DNA of 64,000 nucleotides. Origin: Boletus sp. NGJ. Lineage: Eukaryota > Basidiomycota > Agaricomycetes > Boletales > Boletaceae. The translations under genes were made by a program, and so were the position numbers. Numbering within the stretch: position 1 is the first letter of the stretch; each line of letters begins with the position of its first letter. The notes below the pieces were generated by a model. The model did no database searches, had not been told where the DNA came from, and saw only the letters and a list, made by a program, of their open reading frames with translations. This document shows positions 47,974-60,439 of this stretch, piece by piece. Location: NCBI GenBank assembly GCA_019096195.1, contig JAGTXK010000028.1, positions 48,645 through 112,644 of the forward strand. Direction: 5' to 3'.

Positions 47974-48322
47974 TGAAAGAGAAAGGCCTTAATATCTCAA
48001 GGGGCACAAAGTGCACTATCCAAGAGAGAGAAAAGGAATTCCAAAGCTATTGAATATAGATGTTACTACGCTACTTATATACTATCTATGGTCCTTGGTT
48101 TAAGGCCGGCATGGAAAGTGCTAGAGTGTTCCATATAACATACAGTGACGTAGTGGAGTCTAGACTGTTCTATGGGTATAGGGTTGTGACATAGTCTGAT
48201 GTAGGTATGACGTATGATCTAGACTTAAGATCTAGATATAAGGTAACTACGTAAGCATTCATGGGATCGCTACATCTTAGCTAACTACAGTAAATGAGAG
48301 GAAAAATATCAGAGTCATTTCA
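47974..48322 (-). repeat. 5' LTR of chromovirus
   Basis: This LTR drives the element. On the sense strand a TATATAAG box (plus coordinates 48075-48082) lies about 25-30 bases before AATAGCTTTGGAATT (48051 to 48037), a plausible RNA 5' end. About 63 bases then remain to the LTR end at 47974. Confidence 0.93.
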
Positions 48323-48327
48323 GTCTT

Positions 48328-49807
48328 CCCATGAATGTAGTCAAGCACTTTGATGAGGCTCACAAGGATAGATAGCTGAGGAGGCTACTGGAGGGCAAGG
48401 CGAAGACTTGCAGAGGTCCCGGATTACAATGTGGGTAGATTCAGGAAGGTTCTACCTAGTGGATGTTACGACCTTGTAACAATGGGACATATGACCTGGT
48501 GAATTGAAGGTGATCTGGGTTTCATAAGGACCTGCTACTCTCCCTTCCTCTAAGTAGGCAAGGGTTCAGTCAGCTGGTGAGTAATGTAGCAGGCTTTGTG
48601 GGCATTAGGATAACCACCTAAGCTTGATACATGAGTGACAAAGATATCCAGCTCCCAATGTATCTCAGAGCAGCAACCGTCTGCAATGTATGCTCTGTGA
48701 GGTTTCTACTACCTGCCCTACTCCTTGTAGGTCAGACACCTCTTATAACCCTGGTCTAATAACAGGGAGTACAGCTTTGCCTTCAACCTCAATGTGTAGC
48801 AAAGCAAGCAAAGATGCTTACCACAATCACTAGCAGGATGAGAAGCAGTGCTTCCAGCTTTGACTTCAAGGAACAGAAGTCAGTGGGGAAGCAGAGATGA
48901 TATACACCAGGTTAGATGGTGTAGATCAAGGTTAGAGGGTTACATGAAGGGTGAATGCCTGTATAAATAGGCCTTCCTAATCTAGGGTAGGCTTCCTATT
49001 GTATATAGTAATATGAGATCGCAGATCAAATATTATTATAAAAGAGGATCTGAGGTATTAGACAAATGAGGATTTGGAATACTGGGCTGTGTATGAGAGA
49101 GCACAGCCAAGGAGGCAATGTCTATGATTAGATCAGAAGGTGAAATGGACAAAGGTGAAATAGAAGGCTGTGTTACAGCCATAGTGGTGCATCACCTAAA
49201 AGATGCTAGGGTGTGGTGATGCTTGTGTGGGCATTGCAGGGGAATCCCACATCAGAGGAGTTGAAGAGAAGGTCATCCCAGAGTCCAGCAGAGGGTGAAG
49301 GAAGGGAAAAAGGTATGCTCCCTTCCATAACCATAACAGCAGACATTGTATCTAGAGTCAGGTTTTAGTCAGGTTTATATACAGTCAGGTTTATATACAT
49401 ATAGTGTGGGAGTCAAAGAATCATAATGGGAAAGGGATTGGGTAAAGTATAGAAACTGAAGAAGCTCTGTAGAGTGGAAAGGTGGAGATGAAAGGAGCTT
49501 CACGTGATATACATACAGTAAGTGGCCTGTAGGGCAAAGGGAAACTGGTAGGTTTAGTCATCAGAGGCCCAACTGGATGACATGTAGTAAAGGAAGAAAG
49601 AAAACAGGGAGAAAGAGTACATTGGTGAATGGATTATAACATTATCCCTGGCATATGGTTGAAGCACTGCTGAGACTCAGTCAAGGCATTGGTAATCCCC
49701 CTGGGGAGATCTGGTAATATTCCTGATAGCTTCATTGCTGTATGTACATATCATCACCATAGTTGACGATGTCAACTAGGAAGGGAACATGACGAGGTGG
49801 AACTCTG
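48328..49807. other. Degenerate repeat DNA, no gene
   Basis: No open frame of note occurs in 1.5 kb. The sequence is strongly depleted in CpG and rich in TG/CA. It continues the old element interrupted by the chromovirus and probably includes the 3' end of the gypsy remnant to its right. A short duplication (gtcaggtttatataca, twice) lies at 49367-49400. Confidence 0.4.
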
Positions 49808-51760
49808 CTAGGGATGTGATGAGTGGAGTGAGGAGGAAGGATGCATCAAATCATTTGCAGGGAGTGGGAGGAGTGGTGAGAGGATGAGGATGATGAAGGT
49901 GGCAACAGGGGATTTGGACAACGACAGAGAGGGCAGTGATAGGTGGCATGGCCTGGGGACCACCATAGGCAAGAGGGGCATTGGTGGTGAGGGCATTGGA
50001 CATGTGTATGATTGAGGCGATGACATTGGTAGCAAGTCTCTCTGAACCAGGAGTGGTTGGAGCCTAGAGGGGTGCAGCCATCATTACTAGTCTAGCTGGC
50101 TTCTACATGTTGGATGAGATGTAACTTGTCAGGATGAAGTAGGGTGGAGGAGGCAGACAGAGTGGACGAGGTGGATAGTGGGGAAATGGTGGGGGGTGGC
50201 ACATGGTCTGCTATTTCCCTAAGGTATCAATCTAGGTTGTGAGTAGTTCCACTGCACTGAGTTGATGCATGGCAGCGATGAGGTCTGCTTTCAACTCCTT
50301 GTGGATGGCATGAAGGCAGATCTGGATAACCAATAGGATTGTATTGGCGGAGGTTCTGTTAGTGACTATGCCCAATTGGGCACATTGTAGGTATGTCTTG
50401 TGCAGCAAGTAGAGAGGGGAGGAATAGTTGAGATGAGCCCCCAACATGAGGGCCATCTGTGGATTTTCCAGATTCCATGTGAGGTGGGTGACATCATCGA
50501 GATCTGGGAAGTTGTCCTGGAGCCTATTGGCATATAGAGGGAGGTCTATGGCAAGGACGGATCTAGGGGTAGATGTTAGTGATATCAGAGTTGGTACATG
50601 AGAAGGTGTAGGTGTGTTATGGGGAGGAGATGTCATAGGAGTAGGAGGGCAAGTGTTGTCATTGACAACGGTAGAAGAATGTGGTTCTAGTGAAGGGTAT
50701 GGGATAGGAGAAGGTGAAGTATACAGAGAAGATACTGATAATATAGAGTCTGGGGAGAATGGGTTACAAACATCAATTGATTTGAAAGAGTCATTGACAG
50801 AGAGAGGGTTGGTGGTGTAGGAGGGGTTCTTGTCAGAGTTGACAGAGGGAAGATTTTTTGGGAAAATGCTTTAGGGTGGCATTTCTCATAGTCTCAAAGG
50901 AGGGTTTGTGTGTTTTTCAAGTCCTGCTCAGGAATCCAGGAATCTTCTTCTGCAGAGTATTCTTTTCATTGGATCAGAAAGGAGTGGTGAGATGGGGTTC
51001 CATGATGTTATAAGACCTTATCTATTTCATATTCTTCTGCTCTAGTGATAAGGTCCTGTGGTGGTGTGGTGTGGTGTTTGCCATAAACAGCGTTCTTGTG
51101 ACAGGATGAGAGAAGGGACACATGAAACACAGGGTGAATCTTCCATGTTTCTGGAAGTTGGAGTTTGTAGACTATTGGGGATAGAACATCAGTAATAGTG
51201 AAAGGTCCTTCCCTTTTGGTGGTGAACTTCGGGTCTACATTGCGTCATTTAAGATTTCTGGCTTCAAGCCAGATTTGATCCCCTTTAGCGAAAGATTTGA
51301 ACATTTTCTTTGAGTGGGAGATCATGGTTTGATGGGTAAGTTCATGGGCAGCTAGGGCTTCATTCCTGGCTGTGAAGAGGCACTTAATGTGGTCTTCTAC
51401 CGCAGGGATAGCTGTTTTGGGGATAACTATGGGTAGGGGGTGTGGTTTGTATCTGAGAAGGAGGGAAAACAGTGATTGCCTGGTGACAGAGTGGGGTTGG
51501 TGATTATGTGTGAATTCTGCATCTGTGATCTTTTTGAACCATGAGGTAGGTTTGTTGCTGCAGAAAATGTGGAGGTAGATTTCAATTTCTTGATTAACAT
51601 GTTTAGTTTCCCCATTGGATTGGGGGTGGTAGGTGATAGATAGGGAGAGATCATAGTTTAGGAGTTTACTGTCATATCCTGTGTAATTTGACAAGTCCAA
51701 CTCTGGCACTCTGTCCATAACTCTGGTGCGTTCTCCCTCGGAGTACATCTTCATACCCTC
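49808..51760 (-). pseudogene. Second Ty3/gypsy chromovirus remnant with zinc-knuckle ORF
   Basis: Minus-strand frames in order: the integrase end (SLSITYHPQSNGETKHVNQE at about 51640, then GDQIWLEARNLK), a GPF/Y-like GPFTITDVLSPIVYKLQLPE, HPVFHVSLLS, and a chromodomain-like YSAEEDSWIPEQDLKN. Beyond it a separate frame (50636-50232, LPLYANRLQDNFPDLDDV..) is followed by CYQCHRLNHTHVQCP at about 49990-50035, a CX2CX4HX4C zinc knuckle, and more Cys pairs. Gag, protease and RT are missing at the right, so the element is truncated at about 51760. Several in-frame stops. Confidence 0.75.
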
Positions 51761-51765
51761 AGACT

Positions 51766-52084
51766 TGTAACACCCTCACTATAGTATTCATACTTCTCCT
51801 TTCATACATAACCTATGCTTCTTCATCCGTCCTAGTCCCATCTTATAGTTGTCTCCGATCCAGTGTCTGTCTCGCTTAGGAGCACTGCTCTGGCGAGGTC
51901 CTATCTCCGTCCTGTTACTCATTACACCTTACGAACTCCGTTACTAATACCTTCGTTCCGATCATATATAAACCCTCTGTACTACTCCTGTAAAGTCAGT
52001 TCGAATATCAACTCTGAACACTCCTCCTGTCTCCCATCCGAGTCTTGATGACTCACTCCAACCCTTTGCTCAACTTGACATTCA
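51766..52084. repeat. Possible solo LTR fragment
   Basis: The segment begins TGTAACACCC, a common fungal LTR start, has a TATA-like catatataaaccc at about 51963-51975 and keeps more CpG than its neighbours. No partner copy and no target duplication were found in the window, so this is only suggested. Confidence 0.3.
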
Positions 52085-53319
52085 ACTATGTTGAGTCCAA
52101 ACCTCTGATCCTCCTATGTCTTCAAAATCTGGGACATCGGACTCGAGCAAGGGCGCACCACATAAGGTGAAGCCAAGTCCCGACACTCTCAAGTAACTCT
52201 GGTCCTTTGGAGTTTCATCGGAGTTGTCCGTTCTTAACAGCCAGGTGAGGTAGTTGGTCTTATTAAGATGTGACATCACATGAACATTGAAGATGGATGA
52301 AGGCATGGTGTATAAAAGTGGGGCAAGGTTGATGTGTGCAGGGCAAGGTCGATATATGTGGGTCAAAAACAAGGAAGCAGATCAGAAAGGATTGTGAGTG
52401 TATGTGGGCTGCTACTAAGCCTAAGAAACAATATGTGACACCTTTGACACAGTCTGTCAATTGAGATAAGATACAGCACCTATAACATAATCCATTGGTC
52501 ACAGCACACTTGCACAGCCCATCATGTGGTTATTGAATTCTTGAGTACCCAATAATACTAGGTATTGCTATGTTGAAAAGTTGTATGCTGGGAGCAGGAT
52601 GTGAGTAACACAGAATGTATTGGCAGATGTTATTTATGATAGTAGACAAAGTATCATAGAACAGATAGCTATGAGATAAGTTACTGTATTAGATAAGCAA
52701 TACTGCACTACTGTAGTGAATGGTTCACTTCAACATACACAAGTATCTTAATCAGCAATCTTGACATTTAGGACAGTGTAATACTCATTTACTTTTAGCC
52801 TCAAGATCAAGTATTGTGAGCAGCATACATGATTCAAAACTACTAGAAGTGGTGTTGTTCCTTGAGCCAATGGTGATACAGAGGCACCAGAAAACCTGCT
52901 ATATACATATTCATATACTACTTTCATTTGATCTCATGACCCCACACACAGAGAACATACTTTATGTATTCCCATATTATGAAGATCTTGATGCAATTTG
53001 GAACAGCATTTCATCATTTAACAGTCATCTTGTTTCATCTAAACCAAAGGTCAGCCATGTGCAAGGTCTCCTTGCAATCATTATCAAGAAGAAACCTAGC
53101 ACCAGTGCAGACAATGAAGAACAAGATGCTAAGATTGTGGATGAATGTAATTGTGAGGCCCTGGCAGCCTCAAAATTCCAGGCAGTTCATTCCATGGAGG
53201 GTATCAAGGAGCATGATGCCAGTAAAGATGTTGAGATGCTGGTTGTCAGTTATGATTCTGAGTTTGCAGGCAATGTTGATGATCAGGATATGAAGGATGC
53301 TCTATAAGTATATCTAATT
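52082..53319. other. Mixed repeat remnants with two unrecognised frames
   Basis: A minus frame at 52082-52372 (SHLNKTNYLTWLLRTDNSDE..) and a plus frame at 52816-53307 (YYEDLDAIWNSISSFNSHL.. then an Asp/Glu-rich end) are open for about 95 and 160 codons. Neither has a motif I know. They are probably pieces of older elements. Confidence 0.3.
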
Positions 53320-56300
53320 TTTGTTGACATGTCCAATTTCTGATGTTTAGTTTTGTCAGAGACCTGGCATTGATTATGGGCAAGCAAATTTTGTCCCATC
53401 CACACTCACAGATAAGGGCAAGCCTTGTCACCACAAATAGGAATAGATTTAAGATCATAGCTGATCTCTCCAAACATTTGTTTAATCCATATGACCTGGC
53501 ATGTACAATCACTCAAGGCCATGTATTCTACTTCTGTAGCAGACAGAGCAGTGGTTTTTTGTAAATGAGAATTCCATAAGAAGACTCCATTTGCCAGCTT
53601 TAAATAAAATCCTGTTTGGGAGTGGTGAGTATCTGGATCTGCACCCCAATCTGAGTTGGTGCAGGTGGTAATACCACAGCTGGAGGATCCATTGTACACA
53701 AGTGAATATTTATAAGTGCTGATTAGGTAGCGACATATATAGAGTGCCTTATCAAGGTGCTCTTGTGTTGGGTTGGCAGACATACATGCTAGCTAGGTGA
53801 CAGCATAGGCAATATTGGGTCTGGTGCCAAGCATGAGATACAGTAGTGATCCTATCACTGTCTGGAATTGTGTCTGAAGTTCCAGGTTGATGGGGGTGTC
53901 ACTTTTCAGGGGTTGATATCCCTAGGGTAATGATGTATAAGCTGGTTGTATGTTGATCATTCCACATCACTCAAATACTTGGTCAAGGTATTTGCACTGA
54001 TCTATTTCTAGTTGGCAACTATCTCAATGTATATTCATTCAGAGGAATTCACATGTTTCTCCAAGATCATGGCATTCCCACCTTTTCATGAAGGTAGCCT
54101 TGACTTGGTTGACAAGGGCTTTTGAGGGACCACAGAATAGAGCATTGTCTACATATATAATCACAAGGACAAATTGTTTCCCTTTCTTATAAATAAAGAG
54201 GCTGGCATCTGTTTTCAGATGCTCAGAGACAAGCTCTTTCATAGAGAGACTGAGGGCATTCCACCAAGCAGGGCCTGCTTGTTTAAGTTTACAAAGGGTG
54301 CAGAGAAGTTATAGGACTTTGCCTTTATATTGAGGAGGGGTAAATTCCTTAGGAAATTCCATGTAGATCTCCTCATCTAATTTGCTATATAGATAGGCAG
54401 ATTGCATATTGAGACTGAAAATATACCAGTTCTCTAAGGTAGAAAGGGTGAGCATACATTGCACTATTTTAAATTGCACTACTGGGCTGAATATCTGGTT
54501 GAAATAAAGACCTTCATTTTGTGAGAAACCCTTTGCTACTAACTAGGCTTTTTTTCCCATTAGTCTTTACAGTATATTGAAGACCCATTGGTTCTTTATC
54601 ACCTTGCAGTTTATAGGCCAATCTACTACCTCATAGACATTTTCTTCTTTAAGTATACTCAGTTCTTTGTGGCAGGCATTGTGCCAGAGACATTGTTGAT
54701 GTGGATAGTTGTAATATATTGTGGTAGGACCACTTGCAATAATTTGGCTTAGAAGCCTCAGTGTTCATAGGTATAGCCTTAGCACAAAGGAAAGCAACTA
54801 GCATATCTCCCCCTTTCTGCACTAGGCATTCAATGTCCACTTCAGATGAAGAGGGTGAATGGGTGGGGGCAGGAACTGGGTCAAATTCTTTAGAAGGCGC
54901 AGATGGGATTTAACCAGTAAGTTTCTTCCATTTTGTATCCTTTTCTATTTCTTGCAATTGTTGGAGTGGGTGTCATCATTCACCATAGACATTACCAGGC
55001 TGAACAGGAGGTCAGCATAGTTGCTCAGACTGTCTAGGAGTGGCAGATGGCACATCCAAGTGTGGAATCCTCCAAGGAGGAGTATAAGGAGAAGGTTGGG
55101 GCATTCTCTCTCCATGGTCAGTTTTATATTCTAATGCCAGTGATAGAGGTTGCACAGGCTCAGATCTTTGCTGTCTTTAAGCATGAGGTTATGGGAGGGG
55201 GGGTGGAATGTTATCTGATGAGTTATCAGGTATGGAGTCCACCAGTGGGTTATGTTGGTGAGAATATCACTTACTGGCTTATGAGGCTGAGCCTTATCAC
55301 AATGAGGGAATAAATGTTTGTCAAATACAGCATATGCATAGATATGGAGAGAGTTATCTGGTCGCATAAACAGAGAGTTCACATCATTATTGGGGGCAAT
55401 GCCTAAGTATATGTATCATTAGTTGTGATTTCAATTGCAACTTTCCACCATGAGTGTCTGCTGGAAGGTGCACATATGTGCCACATCCAAACACATAGAG
55501 ATGACAAATGGTGGGAGGAACTTTATATAAAAGTTGATAGGGAGTCCTCCAATCCAAACCTTTCTTGGAAATGTAGTTATAAATGTGGGCCACATGCATT
55601 AAAGCAAATTCCCAATAGGATGAAGGTAGGCAAGCATAAAGATGCATTACTTGAGCCTTGTCCATCAATATATATACTATATAAACTGTTCAGCTTGATC
55701 ATTCTGTTGAGGAATATGTGGCACAGATTTATAGACACAAATGCCGTGGTTACGCATAAGTTGGCCAAAGGCCTTGGACTTATATTCTCCCTCTGCATTG
55801 AACATCCATTCAACAATGAAGAAGTCATGTTGGGTCTGAACATACTTAATAAAATCTTTTGTGGCTGATAAGGCCAGATTCTTAGAGCATAGGTGTTGTA
55901 CCCAGCCCATGGATGTATAATCATTATAGAGGACAATGGCATATTTATGCTGGTGATATGATTTGACCTCAAAAGACTCGAGGTCTGAGTGTATTAACTC
56001 AAAAGGTTTTGACACATGCAATTCTTTGGATTAAAAAGGCAGTTTGCCTATTTGCCAAGTTGACAGCTAGGGCATACTGGCTCCATAGGTGATATACTAA
56101 TGTCAGGAAAGTCCTCAATGTTCTTTCACACAGTCTTTAGAACATCCTGTGAAGGGTGTTCAAGGCAGCAATGTAATAGGTCATGGTTGAGGTCAAGCAT
56201 GTCTATATTTACATTACTCAAGCTAGAGATAGTAGGGGCTTTAGCCCACATAATACTTTCACCATGTATATGGAAGGAGATCAGTGTTCTCCAGATGCAC

Positions 56301-56640
56301 TTATCATGAATATTGATTGTGTCAGAGGTGCTAATGGCCATGAGGCAAGTATCTTTGAGCAAAGTGCCTAGGGAGATAAGCTTGAGTGTACAAGTGGGCA
56401 TGTACATCAGGAAAAATCAGAAAATATACAGTGGTTTATGTAGAATATGTAGATCCGGTTGTGCCTATTGACATCCCTCCTATATATAGCAACAATGTAG
56501 CAGCCATGATGTCTATATATGGTATAGTAGCAGTGAGTGACATTCATTCCATGTTCATTGCTGTAACTACATCACCTGATATAGTTCATCATATTCAACT
56601 GTTTATAGGCTTTTTTTTGCAGTAGGCCTTAATAGACTTA
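53320..56640 (-). pseudogene. Ty1/copia retrotransposon remnant
   Basis: Read on the minus strand: a GAG-pre-integrase region (LDLNHDLLHCCLEHPSQDVL, about 56150), integrase core (FELIHSDLESF, FNAEGEYKS, IPQQNDQAEQ, 55677-56021), integrase end (ASLPSSYWEFALMHVAHIYN-like, 55387-55668), reverse transcriptase (VLVIIYVDNALFCG, 54120-54180, where YVDD is now YVDN), and RNase H (NSDWGADPDTHHSQTGFYL, ATEVEYMALSDC, 53406-53783). Domain order IN before RT is that of copia elements. Many stops; key Asp residues are changed to Asn (consistent with G to A). No LTRs were found. Confidence 0.88.
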
Positions 56641-57169
56641 GTAGTTCATCTATGAAATGGTATATTGAACAATGTACTCAAGAGATTTTTTGTACCACAT
56701 TCAATATAGCTAAGCACATAGCCATAGCAAAACTCTATATGATTGTGTCTATGTGCTGGTCAAAAAGAATGCTTGCTCACTCATCACCCAGCTCACTGGC
56801 TGTCAGCTTGCTCAACCTCAGTTTCCTCACCAGGATCCATGTCTGAGTAATACTCCATACTGTCTGCTTTCACATTCCCCATAACAATGTCCTTGGATTA
56901 AATTTCATCACCCTCCGCTGAGTCGTTCTGTGGGTCTGTATTGATATGTTGATCCACAGCCTTGGAATCTTCAGTGTGTTTGTACTCGTGCATGGCATTA
57001 ATAAAGGCACAGTTAGGAACAGCTTTCTTTGGTTCCTTGGTCTGTACACTGGTAATTGCAACACTGGCATGTGCACTAATCATAGTGTCTGAGTCAGTCC
57101 ATCTGAACACAAGTTACACAACTGTAATGCACTTACCACCCATTGTTGTACACTTGCTGTAGAATCCTT

Positions 57170-58036
57170 GTGAGTAGGTTGATTGACATGGTCACAGTTT
57201 TAAAATCATCAAGTGAGGTGAGATGGCTCCTGAATATAACAGAGTATTTATGTGCTTTGAATACTATCATTTCTCAAACACCAGATTCCCATTCATTAAT
57301 GGCATGCTTGATCTGAGCTTTGTTATGAGTAAAAGGACCCACACTTGAGACAAAGCCTACCACTGTGATAGCAAGTGTGAACCCCACAACAGGGAAGGAT
57401 TGTAATATTTCAACCAACATATCCCATTATCTCCCTTGTTCTTAAATAGCACATCATTGATCACTTTCTGGATGGCCAGTGTTATGTAGATACCTGTATG
57501 TTCATCAAGAGTAATCCTGCATGTCTTTGCATAATGACATTGAGCATGTGTAGTATCTGAGTAGGTCAAACTTACACAAAAGATAAAGGATGATTCCTTT
57601 TTGAACTCAACATAGAGTGCATGATTTTTCTCAATCACGCTGTTCTCAGCTCTAGTCTCAAATTCATACACACTAGCCACAATTAAATGGACCCTTGACT
57701 TGAACTCACCTCATATTGTAAGTGCATGGTCTGAGCAGTGATCTGCAACCAAAAGGTAAACACCTTGCATAAGGCTGCAATTTCATAATGAATACATGGA
57801 CTCACCAGTTTCAGCAGGGTGGTGTCATGTGGGTGGTCCACCTCATGGTGGTGACAGGCCAGTCTCCATGCTGTCTCAGCCCATTCAACTTCCTTGGAGT
57901 GGGGTGTATATGGGTCATTGGATAGTAACAATGCACAATATATTTTGATGGCAGTCTGGATGATGCACCATATACCAATGTCATAATCAGCTGGCTTAGC
58001 CTGTGTCTTGCCACCTGATAAATTCATGCCAAGCAT
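57170..58036 (-). pseudogene. DUF6532-like protein, broken
   Basis: The frame 58036-57683 reads YDIGIWCIIQTAIKIYCALL, SNDPYTPHSKEVEWAETAWRL. After a likely intron, 57680-57357 gives HALYVEFKKESSFIFC, GIYITLAIQKVINDVLFKNK and GDNGICWLKYYNPSLLWGSH. A further part at 57310-57170 reads THNKAQIKHAINEWESG then a TGA. I recognise the pattern as the domain named DUF6532, expanded in agaric fungi and of unknown function; this is from memory. The stop follows ESGV where coding-like sequence continues (FRSHLTSLDDFKT). Related minus-strand frames at 58239-58927 may be its 5' exons or separate repeats. Confidence 0.5.
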
Positions 58037-59390
58037 ATGTAGTCTTCAGACTCAGTGCTACAGTATCTGGCTCATCCTTGTTGTTCAAAACATTGGCATC
58101 ACCAGTGTGGCACATGTGTTTCCTTGGCAATGTAGTGTAGTCAAGTGTCCCTGAGTCCCAATTAAATATGGACTGGTGGTCTTCCTCCTCAATGTCCAAG
58201 TCATTGAATAGTCTTTTACTAGTAGTAGATTATATAGGTCAGTCCAATAAGTAAAAAAAACAGGCACATGGTGGGGGCATTGAGATAAGGTCACTTTCAT
58301 AAACTTGCTTCGGAACCCTAATAGAGGGGATGGTGACAGACTTGACACCATGAGCCACATTGTTAATGTCCAAATGCACTCCATGCCACTTGATTTTATT
58401 TAACTTGGCTGGCCAGGGCTGCTGGGTGGGCACCTGGACAACTAGGGCAGTCTGACCATCCTTCAGCAACTTGAACATAGTGGGTATGGAATATCAACTT
58501 ACATTCAAGCTCACCTATGATGCAGGTGGGTGCTCAATGGGGTGGTCAATATGGTGTGTAACTGGAGGGACTTGCCCCTTGCACAGTGTAAGCACAGAGG
58601 TCATCATGCTTGGACATGTGCTGCAGTTGGCAGCATGGACATTTCCCAGTGATTGGGATGAGAACTGAGAAAACATCAGTAGTGTATACTTCAAATGTGT
58701 TCTACTTCCTGCATTGTCCAGGTCGAGAGAGTTGGGGCTCACAGTGTGGCTTTGAGATGGTCAATGAGTGATGCTGCCATTAGTGGGTCAGTTTCAGCCA
58801 CTTTGCTGACTTGCTCACATTTACAGGCCAACACCTCATGGTACTTCTTTTTTACCTGGGCTTGCAATTCAGACATTTTCTTGGTATGAATCTGATCATC
58901 TATCATATTGGTGAGTGTCATTGGCATAGTATAAACCCCTCACAAGCGAAAAAAAGGAGGCATACTAATCCATGATTGCCTGTACCTTTTCACTTGGCCA
59001 AGAAACACGACCACATCTGGATTCCATATGAGCCATAGTAGATTGAGATGGAGGCACCATGCTCCTAGGGTTTGGGAAGGATATGGTAGTGGTCTGGTAG
59101 TCACCAAAACTGAACAGCACAAAAATTGGATTTTATATAAATTGAGTAGTCAGCAAATAGGGTCAGCCATAGAACAGAGACTGGGTTTGAAGACCTGAAA
59201 GGAGGAATGGAGACTCTTATGCCAGCATTCAGTTACATGAATGGCATTGGGACATTGCTAATGAATGGAATGAGGAATGGAGACCCTTATGCCAGTGTTT
59301 GATTACACCAATGGCATCAGCACAACTGCACTCACTGGCAGAGTTTCACCATCTTTGCCATCTTCCTCTTAACCCAATGCCTCATATACA
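58037..59390. other. Unassigned repeat DNA with short minus frames
   Basis: Open minus frames lie at 58085-58384, 58239-58478, 58515-58742 and 58739-58927 (the last is coiled-coil-like: KKMSELQAQVKKKYHEVL). No family is recognised. At 59205-59340 a unit of about 70 bases (GAATGGAGAC.CTTATGCCAG..) occurs twice in tandem. Confidence 0.35.
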
Positions 59391-60142
59391 GTATGCCTTG
59401 CCAATCCACTGCTTACCATTTGCCTTGTCATCATTGTGGCCATTACAGCCAAGAATTCCCCACACTGGCTGGGGTTCAATGCCACATTGGACATTCTCTG
59501 TGTTATGAGGCTGCTGCATTACAAAGAACAGCAGGCAGCCAGCATGCTATCAATAATCAGAGCAACTCCAGGCAGGAAGATATAGACTTACCTGATGGCA
59601 AGATGTGTTTCCATAACTTTGCATGAGGTAAAGGTGAATTGGGGGGCATTGCTATCTAGGATACTCCAGAACTGCAACAATTAGAGTCACAACAATACAC
59701 ATATGAGTATGATCAAGGGCCTGCTGCTGAGGTCCTTGGCTCCAGGCCAACAATATTTGAAACCATGAAAGACATCCAAGAAGCAGCTGGACAAAGTGCA
59801 TATTTCCCATTTGCAGACTGCAAGGAATGGGAATTAGCAGATTGGCTGCTTAAGAATGTCAATCAGCATGCCATAAATGAATTTCTAAAACTCTTAATAG
59901 TAGCATTAGTAAAAACAGGACTAACTGTCCAGTGCTGGACAGTACTCGACAATAACATAGTGCTTATAGTCTGCTCATAGTATGGCCATAGTCTGTCATA
60001 GTATTCTCATAGTACTTCCATAGTGGTCATAGTGATGCCATAGTATACAGTACATAGTGCTTCCATAGTGGCTTAGCAACTCTGATCCTAATTTAATTTC
60101 AAGCCAATTCTAATTCCAAATTCAATCAAATATTAATTCTAT

Positions 60143-60216
60143 TAATCCTAATCCTAATCCTAATCCTAATCCTAATCCTAATCCTAATCCTAATCCTAAT
60201 CCTAATCCTAATCCTA
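60143..60216. repeat. (AATCCT)n microsatellite
   Basis: About twelve near-perfect copies of AATCCT/TAATCC lie in tandem, followed by degenerate copies (tagtcccagtcccaat). Confidence 0.9.
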
Positions 60217-60439
60217 GTCCCAGTCCCAATTTCAATCTCAATATCCTAATTTTAATGATTTACAAAGTGAAGTGTTGACTTCATGTAATGAGTAGAGAAG
60301 GATAAAATTGAGAAACAAAAGGGTGTGGGAAAGTATTTGAAGTCTGGCTTGTTTATATAAGAATGGTGGCACAAACATTGGCAAACAATGTCCGCTTTTT
60401 GAACACTGAGTGTGGGAAAATGGACTTGGATATTTTTTT

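Larger units (their letters stand above)
41190..48322 (-). mobile_element. Complete Ty3/gypsy chromovirus, Tf1/sushi-like
   Basis: A 7.13 kb LTR retrotransposon is read on the minus strand. Two 349 bp LTRs start TG and end CA, and a 5 bp duplication GTCTT flanks it (41185-41189, 48323-48327). Order along the sense strand: 5' LTR, primer-binding site, gag with a Cys-rich motif, protease, reverse transcriptase, RNase H, integrase, chromodomain, polypurine tract, 3' LTR. This order and the chromodomain define chromoviruses. Stops and frame changes in gag and pol show it is now dead. Integration itself is structurally perfect. Confidence 0.95.

Noticed and set aside
51766-52084. Complete LTR of a further retrotransposon
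   Set aside because: Only the TG start and a TATA-like word support it. No partner copy, clear CA end or target duplication was found, so it is listed only as a low-confidence fragment.
60143-60216. Interstitial telomere repeat
   Set aside because: The unit AATCCT lacks the CCCTAA/TTAGGG core of fungal telomeres, and the tract lies inside a transposon.
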